Made by a program: the position numbers and the translations under genes. From Globisporangium splendens (taxonomy: Eukaryota; Oomycota; Peronosporomycetes; Pythiales; Pythiaceae), in assembly GCA_006386115.1 (NCBI GenBank), contig VFIW01000020.1, positions 372,001 to 436,000 on the forward strand: DNA of 64,000 bases. The letters run 5' to 3'. This document shows, piece by piece, positions 21,622-33,743 of the stretch. The notes beneath the pieces were generated by a model. The model saw only the letters and a program-made list of their open reading frames with translations, had not been told where the DNA came from and did no database searches. The stretch's first letter is position 1. Each line of letters starts with the position of its first letter.

Positions 21622-22863
21622 TATGTGCCGCTACTCGGGCGTTCTTTGCAGTCTCCTGTCCATACATTGTGCAGTGTGAAGTTGCCGAAGAGCTACGAAG
21701 CGTCGCCATCTGTGGTTGGTTTCTTTTTGTTGGATAGTATCCAACTCTGATATGTGTGTCTGTCTGTTCAGCACGCTGTTTCGTCATGCATTCAGTATGC
21801 AAGGAAATGGATGAAAAGAAAAAGACTGGCGTGCGCGAGTGTCGCTTGTAGTTTTCTATTGCGAGATCTCCCTCTTTGTATTCGTCAGGGTGGTTGCCGT
21901 GACTTGATGACGCCCGTACAAGATCCCTCTCGAGGGTCCGACACGGCGACGAATGCCCATCGAAAGGACGACTTCGGTTGGTTCGTCTGGCTGCATAGTG
22001 AAACCAAGTGTGCGTTGCCGGATCGTGATAGAGACCGGCACTTCAACGTATGCGTTTTCTGTTCATCAGTGGCGTTTGAGGTTGACGGGGACTTTGGGAG
22101 GAGTACTGTGAGCTACAAAATAGATAAATCAGGGATGGGATTTTGCATACAAAATCTGTGTGCTGCAAATTTGGAGCGTTCGTTTTTGCGGAGTGCGCTA
22201 CACTTGTCGCTGCAATGAATCAGGTTTTGGAGGTCGCATTACATCATCGACGCGATGCATGCGACACAGCTACACAACCAACTCTGTCGATACAACTCCT
22301 CTATAAATATCTACATTTTTGGCACTCAGTAAATATTAAAGGTGAATCAAGCGCTTTTGTGCAAATTGTTACAGCAATATCAAAATTTGCACACAATGAA
22401 TGCCAAGCACTAACGAGAGGGTTTAGCATACCGTAGCTGAAATTTTCTTTGAATGCTCTGTTTGCAGGTGCTCTCCCACAGAGACACGGCTGTTATACGT
22501 TGCCCTTCCTTTTATACGTTGAGCGTCTCCGAATCATACGTTGAGCCTGGTTGTTTTGTTGGGTGGGGAGATTCTCCCTAAAAAGGAGGGGACGAGAGCG
22601 CACTATTCAGAGCCTCTTCACACCTTTCCGCACACACACACTGCCGCATTCTCAGTCGCGACAAAGAAGCCGAGCGGAAGAAGGAGCGAAGAAGGCGAAG
22701 AAAAAGGGACGCCGGCCGCGCGCGCAGTGACGAAATCAAGAGGCGAAGACAACGATCTCCTATATACACACACACACGCGCTCACACGCACACGTCGAGC
22801 GCCAGAACTGATCGCTTCGACACTAAGAGATTGGACGACTATTACGAAACATTAGACCACGAT
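21622..22863. other. Intergenic region with three ATACGTTG copies near its right end
   Basis: No gene supported over about 1.2 kb; all open frames are short. The right part upstream of the 22864 gene has three copies of ATACGTTG (see separate entry) and a CA-rich microsatellite at about 22766-22795. Confidence 0.4.
22495..22543 (+). promoter_or_regulatory. Three direct copies of ATACGTTG
   Basis: ATACGTTG occurs at 22495-22502, 22514-22521 and 22536-22543, spaced 19 and 22 bp apart, about 320-370 bp before the ATG of the next gene. The second and third copies share the extension TTGAGC. Spacing near two helical turns suggests a clustered factor-binding site. This is inference only. Confidence 0.3.
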
Positions 22864-25800
22864 ATGTCGGGCTGGGGACTGCGATTGAACCCGTGGGGGT
22901 CGAGCTACTCGTCGCTCGAGTGCGACCAGATGCGGTTCGTGCACAAGTCGTTCTGCGAGGCGATGGAGATCGGCGAAGAAGACCTCCCGCTGCAGCTCAA
23001 GATGGACGATTCGTTCTACCCGACGTACAAGCCGACGACCACAGACTTCGATGAGCACACGTTCATGCGCAAGATGCAGGACACGGTGGGGTTGCTGAGG
23101 AACCCCGCCGAAGCGATCATCTCGTCGATTTGCGCGTATCAAAAGGTATGTAGAAGTGTGGGTATGCGATTGTGTGTTGAGTCATAGCGGCTCAGCGCCT
23201 GGTTGTAGCCATTGGCACCCTCATAGTCGAGTGTTGGCACAAAGCGAAGGCTGATGGCTTGTGATTACGTGGATGCTGTCTTTGAACGCTGATATCTGAC
23301 ATTGTGACCTATTTGTCCGTCGTGGTAATGGCACAATCAGGAACGACTTGACCGCAATTTTTCCTTTTCCGGTTACATGAATGACCCACGAACGCTGTTG
23401 CTCGAAGAGTTTAAGGACTGGGCCATGCGGACGCTGGCGCCAGCGTCGTGCACGACGGAAGCGACGTTGATCGACGTTCGACGCCGCCACAGTTACGTGC
23501 TGATGCTGCAGCACGGTCAGCAGGGACTGTTCCACTCGGGCTCAGGCGAGCGCTCGCTCATGGGTACGCTCAAGGACGTGCGAAGCGTGATTGAGAACCG
23601 TATCCTGCCAACGATTGAGACTGAGCGCGCGCACTCGTCGGCGCGTGAACAGCTCCACACGCTGGAAGCGAGAGGTACCGATGGGCTCATGCATGGTGTG
23701 CAGTTCCTGTTCTATGTGCTTCGCAACACGCCAAACACACCAGGCGATTGTACGATCAGCAACTTGCAATCGCAGCAGCACGCCGGCATGAAGGACGCGA
23801 TGAATTCGAAGTCCGGTCAGATGCTTCAAGTGCTGCTGACAACGCCTTCGTTCAAGTAAGTTTTGTTTGCCATGTACCGTTTGATCTAGTGGCGATTATG
23901 GAACGTTGGCTCACACTGTGTTGCATCTGTAGGGAACTGTTCCCGGAATCGGTGAACTCGGAGCAGTTGCCGCAGAAGAACGCGCTTCGAACGATGCTTT
24001 TAACGAATGAAGAGGAAGAAGAGATGGCATCGACAGCCGTGTTCTGCACCACAGATGCGAAGCCAAAGGTCCCAACGGTGCTTTCTCGAAGCCTCACACG
24101 TAGCCCACGAGGCAGTGCGACTCCTACTGAAGCGATCATAGTTACCCCGAAGGATTTCCTCAGTCAAAGCAACGCAGGTGTTGTCGCCTTGCGCACGCAG
24201 GCTGCTTCAGAAGCGTACGACATTTTCACGAAGTTGCACGGTTTGCTGAAGCTCCTTGCCGATCTTCTCGTTTCGTGCCGAAAAGCGCGTCAACTCGCTG
24301 GTCCTGGCGGTGATTTATTGGTGTATGGTCCAGGTGGTGAAGCTGTCCGCCACCTCATGCAGTCGCTGGAAGCTGTTCAGACGGAAATCGGCCGTGAAGT
24401 GAGCAAGCTCACACGTATTGGTGTGCGCGAGTTGGATCGATTGAAACCAAACCAAGAGAAAGCATGGCGATACAGCTTCAGCAAGGTTCTGCCTTTAGAA
24501 AACTACCTCGCACACGATTTCGGTGCGTGTGTTGAGCCTATTCAGCGAATTTATGCGAGCGCAGACCCATCGCATGTGCAAAAGATGTACAAGCAGTTCA
24601 AGGCCGCAACGGGCATGTGGGTTTTGGAGAACAGCTCGATCTGTAATCATGTCAACGCTGCGTTGGGTGGAGAGTTCATCGAGCCAAACAAAGTACAGGT
24701 AAGTGATGGGTTGAGCATGTTGTGCAAGTTGACTTGAGGCCTCATAATGGTTGTGTGTTCGCTGTAGATGTTGGAGCAAGACAATGAGTCTGGATCGCAG
24801 ATTGAAGAAATTCAAGATGGGTCACCAACGAAGAATGCGGCAAGCAATGCACTCGTTGTCGCCAATGGTCGCACGAACGGCCAACGCAAGAAGGCTGGTC
24901 CCGTGCAAGCGAATAGCGCCTTTCTTCTTGAGGACGGCAATTCGGAAAACACGCCTGCAAACAACCAGCTCGTGGTTGCGAACGGCCAATCGTCTCGTCC
25001 ATCTGCCGATTCCTCCATGTCCCTCTTTTCGACCGCTGCCACGTTGGTGTCATGGGCAGTCGGAGCGAAGAAGGCAGTAGCGGATCGACAAGCAGAAGAA
25101 GCAACCAGTCCACAACACTCGGATGATGACGACGAGCACGAGAAGGGACCACTTTCATCGACTTCGTCGACAAGTTCTGCAAGTTCACAGCCTCCGTCGC
25201 CTGGAGTGCTGGACGTGCTTCTTCTCGTTCGGCAGTCGATCCAACGCATTGGACAGTTGTCATGGGGAGTGCGCACGTCGTTCCACACATCGTCGATTGA
25301 TGAGGGTGATTTCGATGCCTTCATTGTGTTGTGCTCGATTTACCAGAATGTTGGTGTTACGTGTGCCAGCGATTTATTGATTCGTTTGCGACAGCACCGC
25401 TCCCGTCTGCGCCAGCTGCTGAAGAAGAACATCCAGTCGATTCTAACGTGTATCCTTGTGCTCCAGCGCCGGATCGTGGATGAAGAGAAGAGCATCACGG
25501 GTATGTCGTTGGCGTACCGCCGGATGGATGCGATCATGTCGGAGTTCGAACTGGAGATGGACACGCTGATGACGGAGTTCAAGCAAATGATGGTCGACTG
25601 CAATAAGATGAAGACTGGGATCTTGGCGATGCCGCTGCAACAGGCAAATGACCCAAAGGATCTGAACAACCCTGCAATGCTCGCGTACCACTCGATCAAC
25701 GCGTTGGCCGCCAATATCAGCGGCCAGTCGGCGCCGTCGTCTGCGATTCTCACGCACGGCGAATACATGACCCAGATGAGTTCACAAATGGATCTGCATT

Positions 25801-26182
25801 GGAACAGTATCGCCCATTTGTTGCAGAGCGTGAAGAGCACGCTCGAGTTAGTTGGTTCGGTCACGGATCGTGTGCGGGTACGTGTTATTTAGCTTGCAGT
25901 CTTGTGTTTGTTGAGGGAGTTCATCTTTACTCACATGTTTGATTTTCCGTTGTTTAAACAGGAATGCGCAAAAGATCCTCGCAACTACGTGCCACCGCAG
26001 CAACTGGATTACATCTTTGAGGTATGCCTCTATCGCAATCGTTTTTGTGCCATGTGAATTACAAATAACTAACTTTTCTCCTTGTCTGTTTGTGTGATGT
26101 GCAGTACAACTATGATGGATTCTTCCGTCAATCCACGAAAGACCTCGAGGTCTTGGTGGCTTCGTTTGATGCTCAAAAGTAA
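22864..26182 (+). CDS. Uncharacterised 936-residue protein, six exons
   Basis: Exons 22864-23145, 23341-23855, 23933-24698, 24768-25877, 25962-26021 and 26105-26182, all GT-AG with consistent phases. The start is MSGWGLRLNPWGSSYSS. The N-terminal third is globular. The middle is helical (SEAYDIFTKLHGLLKLLADLLVSCRKARQL ... LMQSLEAVQTEIGREVSKLTRIG). An acidic, Ser-rich linker spans about residues 520-670. A helical C-terminal part (QSILTCILVLQRRIVDEEKS ... LHWNSIAHLLQSVKSTLELV) ends in FRQSTKDLEVLVASFDAQK. No catalytic motif, membrane helix or signal peptide. The all-helical make-up would suit a tethering or scaffold subunit, but I do not recognise a family and assign no function. Confidence 0.75.
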
Positions 26183-26371
26183 GGAACGTAGGTAAGTAAG
26201 TAACAAGAGACATATATACAAGTAGGAAAGAGAAGATCACCTAGCAACAACAACGCATCCAGGGGCGACGACAAAGAGAAAGACGTCGACGCGATGCAAG
26301 CAAAACACATTTTTTTAACAGCAATAAGGCAAATAGTGTATATGTGGACATGACTGTGTGCTGGAACCAAC

Positions 26372-27148
26372 TCAAAAGTCGTCGACGAAGTCGTCATCCG
26401 CCGAATCCGTCGTCGTCGTCGTCGCTTTCGTCGCAGCCTTCCCGTCATCTCCAGTTTCCTCCGCGTCGTCGAGCTTCTCGCGCTTGCGCTTTTTCAACTT
26501 GGACGCTTTCCCAGTTGCTGCGGCATTCGCATTCTCTTTGCTGACGGAAGTGCCGCCTTTTCCGCCTTTGCCAGAAGACCCGAGAAACGATCCTTTCCGC
26601 TCGCTGACGGACGACGAGCGCTGCAGCGACGAGAGCTTAGAGCCGCTGCTGCCTGTACCAGTGCCATTGGCGCTCGGTGTGCCTGCGGTAGAGCCACTGG
26701 CGCCCCCCGTAGCTGTTGACGCCGTGCTCAGTTTCCGTCGACTTGGTCTGCAATCGCATTCGCATACACACATGACAGGCAAGTCATGAGAGCTACTCCC
26801 GCCCAGTTACACACATACATATACGTACGCTTCTTCTGTGACTGTGGCTACTGCAGGGTCGACGAGATCGACTGTGGGCTCCTGGCCCAGACTCGCGTAG
26901 AAGCAGCAGCTCGAGAACAAGTGCTCGGCGTCCGTGTAGGGCTTGATCTTCTTGGTCGCAGCGTCCTTGCGCGGCTGCTTGCTGTCGATGAAGCCGTCCC
27001 AGCCGCGGATGATGTTGCCGTGCGGCGTCTCCTCCAGGTACGCAGCCTCCTCCTCCTCGATCTGCTGCTGCACCTTGAGGATGCTCTCGTGGAGCTTCTT
27101 CTGGCCCTCGAAGAGCGCGCGCATGCCCTCGGACACCTGCGTCTCCAT
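26372..27148 (-). CDS. EAF6: EAF6-like subunit of histone acetyltransferase complex
   Basis: Exons 27148-26829 and 26747-26372 (intron 81 bp, GT-AG) give 231 residues. The N-terminal 100 residues match the EAF6/MEAF6 signature: a short coiled coil (LFEGQKKLHESILKVQQQIEEEE) then AAYLEETPHGNIIRGWDGFID and a later AEHLF segment. EAF6 is a small structural subunit of NuA4/MOZ-type histone acetyltransferases in the nucleus. The second exon is low-complexity (Ser/Gly/Thr/Ala), with a basic patch (KLKKRKREK) usable as nuclear signal and an acidic end (DDDFVDDF). This tail is longer than in yeast or human EAF6. Two inverted CCAAT boxes lie upstream. Confidence 0.85.
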
Positions 27149-27374
27149 GCTGGCTTGGGTGTGTGTGTGTTGTTTGGTTAGTGCTTTCTATTGGTCGATT
27201 TGGTCGACTCCCTTTCAATACGTTACCTTCATAATTAAATAATCACTATTATCAATAGTATGTGATTGTCTCAATGCTTTATGGAATAATCTATAATACA
27301 ATATCCTTCATAAAGAGATATTTGGTCCGCATGTTTGTGCATTTATCAATTTTCTTGGCGATCAAACGAGACTG

Positions 27375-29729
27375 CTATGGAATCTCATGCGAGGCATCAT
27401 GATTCCGCGCGATCTCAGCGAGTGAGACTTGCGGCGAGCCTGGCGCCGCAGTCTTCTTCTTCTGGTGGCTGCCATCTTTGTTGCTCTTGACGTGGTACAG
27501 CTCCACGCCGCCCTGGCCGTTGACGTTCGTGTGGCCGCCAAAGATGGGCTTGAGGTACACGTTGTCGATCCGATGCCACATGTTGTGGATGTCCGACCGC
27601 CGCTGCTGCTGGTGCGGTGGTGACTCGTTGCGTCGGAACGCATTGTAGCCGCCATCGTCTTCATCGTCTGACAACAATCGCTCCGTTGCGCCATCCCTGT
27701 ATGCAATTAAGAAACGAGACATTAGATCGGTTAGGTTACCCAATTTCCACACTTTTTCAACGTACTCGTCCAGTTCCTCGAGCTCAGCGTCGTTGGATGT
27801 GAGGTTAAAGTGGCGCAGTAACGGACTCGTGCCCATGCCAAACACCTGTCAGCACATACGCACAGCATAGGCATTTCAATTCCTCAGTCCCTCCATGCAG
27901 GAGTCCATTAAATAACACAGGTAGACACGCACCAGGGTTGTAAACATCACGGTAAACAACGTCGTGCTCTGGATGACACTGGAATGCGTGCTGTCGGGCG
28001 TCCACACATTCAGCGCCAGTGCAAACGCGATGGATCCACGAAGCCCCGCGAACCAGATCACGACCATGTAGCTCCACGGGATCTTCTCGTCGCGTCCCAA
28101 ATTCGCGATCATACACATGGGGAACGCGTTGAGCATTCGGCCGACTAGACACGCGACCAGGTTCGCGAAAATGAACCCCCAGTCCCACGTAAAGTACCCC
28201 GCGTATGCCACGACACTCATGCCCAGGTAGATAAAGATGAAGTTCTCGGCCATGAACGACGCGGTCGTGAGCAAATGCCGCAACGCCGTCGCACTCTCCT
28301 CTGCGATGTTGTACAAGTGATAGTGGCTCATGAGCACGCCCGAGAAGAACAGCGCGACGATGCCACTGAGACCAGCGAGGTCTGCTGCCACGTAACTCAA
28401 ATACGCCGACAACAGAACAATCGAGATCTCGTACGATGGGTAGTGCCGTAGTACCGGGTCGGCTTGTTTCAGTAAGAATGCCGACGTCAAGCACACGATC
28501 GCCGCCAGTCCCACGGAGCCCAAACCGATGCCAAACACCTTGATAATCACGATCCCGGCATCGTGCAACGTAACGTCGGAAATGCCTTCGTGGATCAGCC
28601 GCTGGAACAGCGTGAACGCCACAATTGCTGCACCAGAACACAGAATACACAAATCATGTTAATGCACGGCAGCCCACCAATATGAATGAGTCGTGTACGT
28701 ACCAACACCGTCGTTGAGTACACTTTCACCAAACACCAAGTTGAAAAGCAGCGGCGGGACGCCGTTCTTCTTAAACACTGAGAGCGTCGCAACGGGATCC
28801 ACGGCAGAGATCAGTGCGCCGTACAGATACGCTTCTGCAGCCGTCAATTTCGTGATGAATCCCATGTTTCCGAGCCAAATGAGGATGCCACCTGTGATGA
28901 ACGTCGCGACCAGAGTCCCGACAATCGCGAGCAGGAGAATCGTCGAGAAATTTGAAAAGAACCCCTGCAGCACATACACAATACATAAAGGAGTCGCATT
29001 AGCGCGCATATGTGAATATTTGCTTTATGACAATACGCACCCTTTTCTTCATATTGAATCCAGCTTCCAGGATAATAGGCGGCAATAAACTGTAGAACGA
29101 GTGATGCGTAACACACAGATCAGCAAAATATACAATAAATACTCCCCAGCACAAGCCCATACGCTTTGGTAATACATGCATTTACGTACGCAAGGAAGAG
29201 GACTTCTGGGTCCATGCCATTCTTAAGCGATTGCTGCACACAACATAACAAACCCAGTCACTATTAGCATGCACACCGAGACAGGTCACTCCACGCAATG
29301 CTATCGCTCTAGAGCGCATCAACTTACAATCGGCGAAATGAATCGAATAACCACGCCAAACTAAAGCCACATACACAAAAGAAATAAAGTTCACACACAT
29401 TAGCGACGTACATCTTCAGTATTATGCTTCCTCATTCCCAAAATACAACATCAGCACAAACAAGCACGTACGATAACGCCAAAGAACATGGCCCACGCGG
29501 ACTCCGATATCAACGCCGGGTTCGGCGCTTTGTCCAGTCGGTACGCGACGAGCACGAGCACGAGCTGCAGCGCCGCGATCACGAAGAGTTCGACGCGGCT
29601 CCAGTCGCTGTGCGCATCAGCGCTCTCGATGGCCGCAGCCGCGATCGCCGTCGCTCTTGCGGCGGCTGCCGACGCGTTCACGGGGAGCAGCGTCGCCGTC
29701 GCTGCTGCTGTCGCCACTGTGTCCGCCAT
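27375..29729 (-). CDS. Na+/H+ exchanger of the NHE (CPA1) family, seven exons
   Basis: Exons 29729-29472, 29360-29328, 29233-29190, 29089-29041, 28964-28703, 28627-27933 and 27845-27375 join in phase to 603 residues. Diagnostic features: the helix-4 region LLPPIILEAGFNMKK; SAVDPVATL; FGESVLNDGVAIVAFTLF (the conserved ND pair of electroneutral exchangers); and WFAGLRGSIAFALAL. About 11-12 helices lie between residues 40 and 450, then TTLVFGMGTSPLL and a cytosolic tail. Exchanges luminal or external cations for protons. The organisation resembles endosomal NHE6/7/9 or NHE8, but exact placement needs a tree. The small 33-49 bp exons are notable for this genome. Confidence 0.88.
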
Positions 29730-30041
29730 TCTGCTACTGCTGCTGTGTAAAGAGAGCCAAGTATGGAGTCGTCGTCACCTTCTTCCGTCCTGATTAAAAT
29801 GGTGGGTGGAATGGTGCTTCAAGAGCGTGACACAGTCCAAAAGTGCCGCATAGGAAAGGGAAGAAGCATGCTGCCCTGTTAAGTACGGTTTGCGCTATCT
29901 GGATCACGTCTTCACTCCCTCTAAGTACGAAACAAAGCACTTTCGTACTTAATGGGATCGATAGTAATTTGTCCAATGCAAAAAATGGTGTCGAGTGTGG
30001 TGGGTGATTCTATATGCTTGTATGGGGGAAATGTGCTGCAC

Positions 30042-30878
30042 TTATGACTGGGGCCATTGGGATTTGAGCGCTTCGAGGTCAGCCTGTGTGTCTACTCCTG
30101 GCAGCGTGCCGTCGACTGTCACCAACTGGATGCGGTGCCCCGCGGAGAGCACCCGGAGCTGCTCGAGGTCCTCGCTGTCTTCCAGCGGCGAGCGCGGCAG
30201 CGACGGGAACTGCAGCAGAAACTCCTTGCGGAACGCGTACATGCCGACGTGCCGCAGGTAAAGCGTCGACGGCGAGAACTTGCCGTCCTTCGAGTGCGGA
30301 ATCATCGCGCGCGAGAAGTAGAGCGCATTCCTAGCGTAATAGATGCACATGGCGATAATTAGACCAATGCACTTAACAACACGCATCTATACAAAGCATG
30401 CGCATGCAACATACCCATATTGGTCAGCGACGCACTTTACGACGTCTCGACTCGTGGCCTCGCGCTCGTCCACGATGGGCGTCGCGAGCGTGCTCATGAC
30501 GCTCGATGGCTCGTTGCGTAGCGCTGCAACACAGCGGTCGATGTGCTTGGGGTTCACGCCCGGCTCGTCGCCCTGGATGTTGACGACGATGTCGTACTCG
30601 CTGAGATCCGCCTGGTCCATGCGACGCAGCGCCTGCACGATGCGGTCGGTGCCCGTGGCGCACTCGCCCGTGAGCATCGTGGCGCCGCCCACGCGCTCGA
30701 TCACGCGCAGGATCTGCTCGCTGTCGCTGGCCACGACCACCTTGTGCAGCGACGTCGCGGCCGCCGCTGCTGCGTACGTGTGCTCGATCATGGTCTTGCC
30801 GAAGAACTCGGCGAGCGGCTTGCCCGGGAACCGCGACGAGCCCAGGCGCGTGGGGATCACGCCTAGCGCCTTCTTCAT
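30042..30878 (-). CDS. kdsB: CMP-KDO synthetase (3-deoxy-manno-octulosonate cytidylyltransferase)
   Basis: Exons 30878-30415 and 30330-30042 (intron 84 bp, GT-AG) give 250 residues, the normal length of KdsB. Features: nucleotide-binding start IPTRLGSSRFPGKPL, VVVASDSEQI, CATGTDRI, VNIQGDEPG and, after the intron, NALYFSRAMIP and LRHVGMYAFRKEFL. The enzyme activates KDO with CTP to CMP-KDO. In bacteria this serves lipopolysaccharide; in plants, rhamnogalacturonan II. No targeting peptide is obvious. The spliced intron shows it is a resident nuclear gene, not bacterial contamination. Shares a 74-bp spacer with the divergent acid phosphatase gene. Confidence 0.92.
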
Positions 30879-30952
30879 TTTTAATGCGATTGCGCGCTGA
30901 CAATAAAAGGGTTAGTTGCCGTTTGTTCAGTTAAGTACGAGGTGAGTGGCGC
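30879..30952. promoter_or_regulatory. 74-bp bidirectional promoter region (kdsB / acid phosphatase)
   Basis: The two start codons face away from each other with only 74 bp between. Both transcription starts and the core elements must lie here or inside the reading frames. No standard core motif is obvious. The sequence includes GACAATAAAAGG and TTCAGTTAAG. Confidence 0.55.
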
Positions 30953-32447
30953 ATGCACACATCCACGCGTTCTTCCATCAAGAGCAGCACTGGTGTATCT
31001 TGGTTCAAGATGTTGCTTGAAGCAGGACTGAAGAAGAGCGACGACGAGTACAACAAGGCGTCGCGGCGCTGGGTTCCTGGCGGGATCCTCGGGAATGCGA
31101 CGACGTACGTGAGCTACGAGGCGTGGGTCAAGCGCATCGGCTTCCTCTGCTTCAGCGTCTGGCTGGTGTTCGCGCTCTATTACGTGTCGTCATCGTCTTC
31201 CTCGCCGGGATCTTCAGCGGCTACAGATGCGAATGCGACTGCGAATGCCGCCATAGGCACGTATGAGAACGCGTTCCCGGAAGAAACCAACTTCCTCGTG
31301 ATCGGCGACTTCGGCACCGGCAGCGCCGACCAGGTCAAGACGAGCGAAACGCTCAAGCAGTTCGCGGCGGCGCTCGACCCCAAGCCCGCATTCGTGCTCT
31401 CCACGGGTGACCAGATCTACGACCATGGGTGCGATATGTGCATGTATTTCATGCGTGCATGCACAATGACACTTGCTACAGCAAATGATGATAACGCTGA
31501 CGTGTGTATTTGCTTGTAGCATCTCGTCTTCGAGCGATCCAGTGCTGAAGACTCGCTTTGAGAAGGTATATGGAACAGTTTATAATGCACAAGTATTAGA
31601 GCTCCATGCTGATTATTTGCTGGATTTCCCAAATTGCAGATGTACGACCATCCTGACCTCAATGTGTCATGGTACATCACGTAAGTGTCTATATATGAGT
31701 CCATGCAATTACACGTCGACTGTCTTGAATGTAATGGCATAATGATGTGACTCGTTCCATTGCAATCCACCGAAAAGAATCGGCAACCACGATTGCGAAG
31801 GCTCGATCGACGCAATGCTCGCGTACGCGAGCCTGAAGGACTCGAAGTGGTACTTTCCGCAGCGCTACTACTCGATCGACCGGCCCGTGGCGCACAAGAC
31901 GATTCTGCGGATCGTCGTCGTCGACACCTGTGACTTGGTGTGTGGCCATGAGCCGCGCAACTTCCGCTGCCACGGCCCCATGAACACGCAGACGTCCGAA
32001 GCCACGCGCCTGGAGCAGTACCGATGGATCGACGACGTGCTGAGCGCGGGGAAGCCCAAGGGCGTGGACCACATGTGGACCATCGTCGTCGGCCACTGGG
32101 GGATCTACAGCTACGCTGGCAACGCGCACACCAAGGAGCTGATCGATTCGCTCGACCCGTTGCTGGACAAACACAACGTGCACGCGTACTTCAACGGCCA
32201 CGACCACTGCATGCAGCACATCAAGCGACTGGATCCGAGTTCGGGCCGTGCGCGCAACTACTTTGTGTCGGGCGCCGGCGGATACCCGGTGCACACGCTC
32301 ATGCCCAAGGCGCGCGCGAATGCGGACCTGGTCCACGCCGCCATGACCCACGGCTTCATGTGGGTCAAGGTCACGAAGACACTTTTCCAGGTGCAGTTCA
32401 TCGACAAGACCGGCGAGATCCTGTACACTACCGAGGTTCAGTATTAA
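30953..32447 (+). CDS. Purple acid phosphatase (ACP5/TRAP-like), membrane-anchored
   Basis: Exons 30953-31428, 31520-31565, 31640-31680 and 31778-32447 join in phase to 410 residues. All metal-binding blocks of the metallophosphatase family are present in order: GDFGTGS, STGDQIYDHG, GNHD, VVGHWGIYS and FNGHDH. This is the small ACP5/PAP17-type layout. A single hydrophobic helix at residues 62-78 after a basic N-terminus predicts a type II membrane protein with the catalytic domain in the lumen or outside, instead of the secreted form usual in animals. The substrate would be phosphomonoesters; the physiological role is unknown. Confidence 0.88.
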
Positions 32448-32642
32448 AGAAGCCATATCAATAACAAAATATACATAGTCCTATGCGTAGCACATGCGCC
32501 TTTGGTTTCCTGAAATGTGCATATATTTAATCTTCACTTTGTGTGCATCCGCTTGCTTCTAACCCATGCGCTCCTACTTGACGCTTCCCTTCATGGACGG
32601 AATGTTTCTGTTGTGTGTGTGTTTTGTTCTTCTTTAGACCAT

Positions 32643-33149
32643 TTATGAGTCTTTCTTGAGCGAGTGCCAGCGGAGTTCATTCGCCTTTGTGAGCTGCAGC
32701 ACGAGCTGGTTCTCCTTGCGCTTGGTCTGCACGTCCGAGACGGACTCGTAGAGCTTGAGCGACAGCACGCGGGTCTTGCCCTGGTACTGTTTAATCTTGA
32801 GTGTCAGCGCGCTGGCGCTCCAGTCGACGACTGTCTGCTCCTCCGGGTGCGCGCCAATGCCGGCCAATGTGATGTACACCGACACCTTCTTCTTGCCGTC
32901 GGACCACGCGTAGTTGGTGATGGCTTCGACGACCTCGACCTCGTCCGCGTTAATCTGCTGGGTCTTGAGCAACCGCGGCGCCGCGTTGCCGTCCCACTCG
33001 TGGATCTCCACGTCGTCGCGCTTCTTGTGTGCGTAGTAGTACGAGTTCTGGCCCTTGGTCTTGATGTTCGAGTGCAGCGCCGACGACGCCGCGGCGTCAT
33101 CAGGCTGCGAGGCGCCGTTGCGGCCGTCGTCTTGTCCCGGAGAGGCCAT
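32643..33149 (-). CDS. CS-domain (p23-like) protein, CacyBP/SGT1 type
   Basis: 168 residues from ATG at 33149 (MASPGQDDGRNG); the frame is open to 33203 with an alternative ATG. A CS beta-sandwich occupies about residues 75-165: ITNYAWSDGKKKVSVYITL, VVDWSASALTLKIKQY, LKLYESVSDV and KRKENQLVLQLTKANELRWHSLKK. CS domains bind HSP90 or other client proteins. The layout of sheet and final W-x-L-x-K recalls the calcyclin-binding protein (SIAH-interacting) family, but the N-terminal dimer domain of CacyBP is not evident. Probably a cytosolic co-chaperone or ubiquitin-ligase adaptor. Confidence 0.75.
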   Translation of the reverse strand: MASPGQDDGRNGASQPDDAAASSALHSNIKTKGQNSYYYAHKKRDDVEIHEWDGNAAPRLLKTQQINADEVEVVEAITNYAWSDGKKKVSVYITLAGIGAHPEEQTVVDWSASALTLKIKQYQGKTRVLSLKLYESVSDVQTKRKENQLVLQLTKANELRWHSLKKDS

Positions 33150-33743
33150 TGATGCACGTCTGAATGCCGTCGAGCTGCTCGTTCGATGAAGCCACAAAGG
33201 CAAAATGGTTGCTTGCGATAGGTTGATGCTATCTTGTTTGTCCGAACATGGGACAAAATTCTAGAAAGTGGTGGGAAAAGGCAACGTTTCGATTAGGTTG
33301 TGCTTTAAATAGTGAAGCAGTGAAGTCTGAGACAGAGAATGAACTTGAATGATAGGTTGCACGATCGTGCTTCGATGTCACCTGTCTAAATTGATTTGTT
33401 GCATGAATGTGTTGAACATCTCAAAACCCAACAGAACCACCAATGGATTCACCCACGTTTTCCAAAATCACCCAAACACCCACTCTCCAAAATTCAAAAG
33501 TTCAAACTTCGCGAGTACACACCTCAAAAACAAGGTTAGTTGAGCTCATCTGAGTCCCCAATCTTACTCAGACCCTGCAAGTGATGAAGAGCGCCACATT
33601 CGTTTTGTTCCATACAAACTGCAAGATAAATGCCGAAAAGAACACCCTCTCTTTTTCTACTGGCTTGTCCACTCTGGAAATTGGCGCGTCGAGCCTACAT
33701 TTAGTCGCTCACGTTCGCTTGCAAGAGAGAAGAAAGAAGGACG
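33150..33743. other. Divergent intergenic region (CS-domain gene / CDC20)
   Basis: About 600 bp between divergent genes. AT-rich and A-rich in the middle (33380-33535). No gene, repeat or structured RNA recognised. Confidence 0.4.

Noticed and set aside
27676..27720. Intron in NHE last exon (GTAACC to ACAG, 43 bp)
   Set aside because: Removing it breaks the frame, while reading through stays open, so the segment is kept as coding.
30959..31519. Acid phosphatase exon 1 read through to 31519
   Set aside because: The GTGCGA donor at 31429 and TAG acceptor before 31520 restore the conserved DHGISSSSDP sequence in phase; the read-through end is intron.
31689..32456. Minus-strand 255-codon frame
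   Set aside because: Antisense of the acid phosphatase last exon that carries GNHD, GHWG and GHDH motifs.
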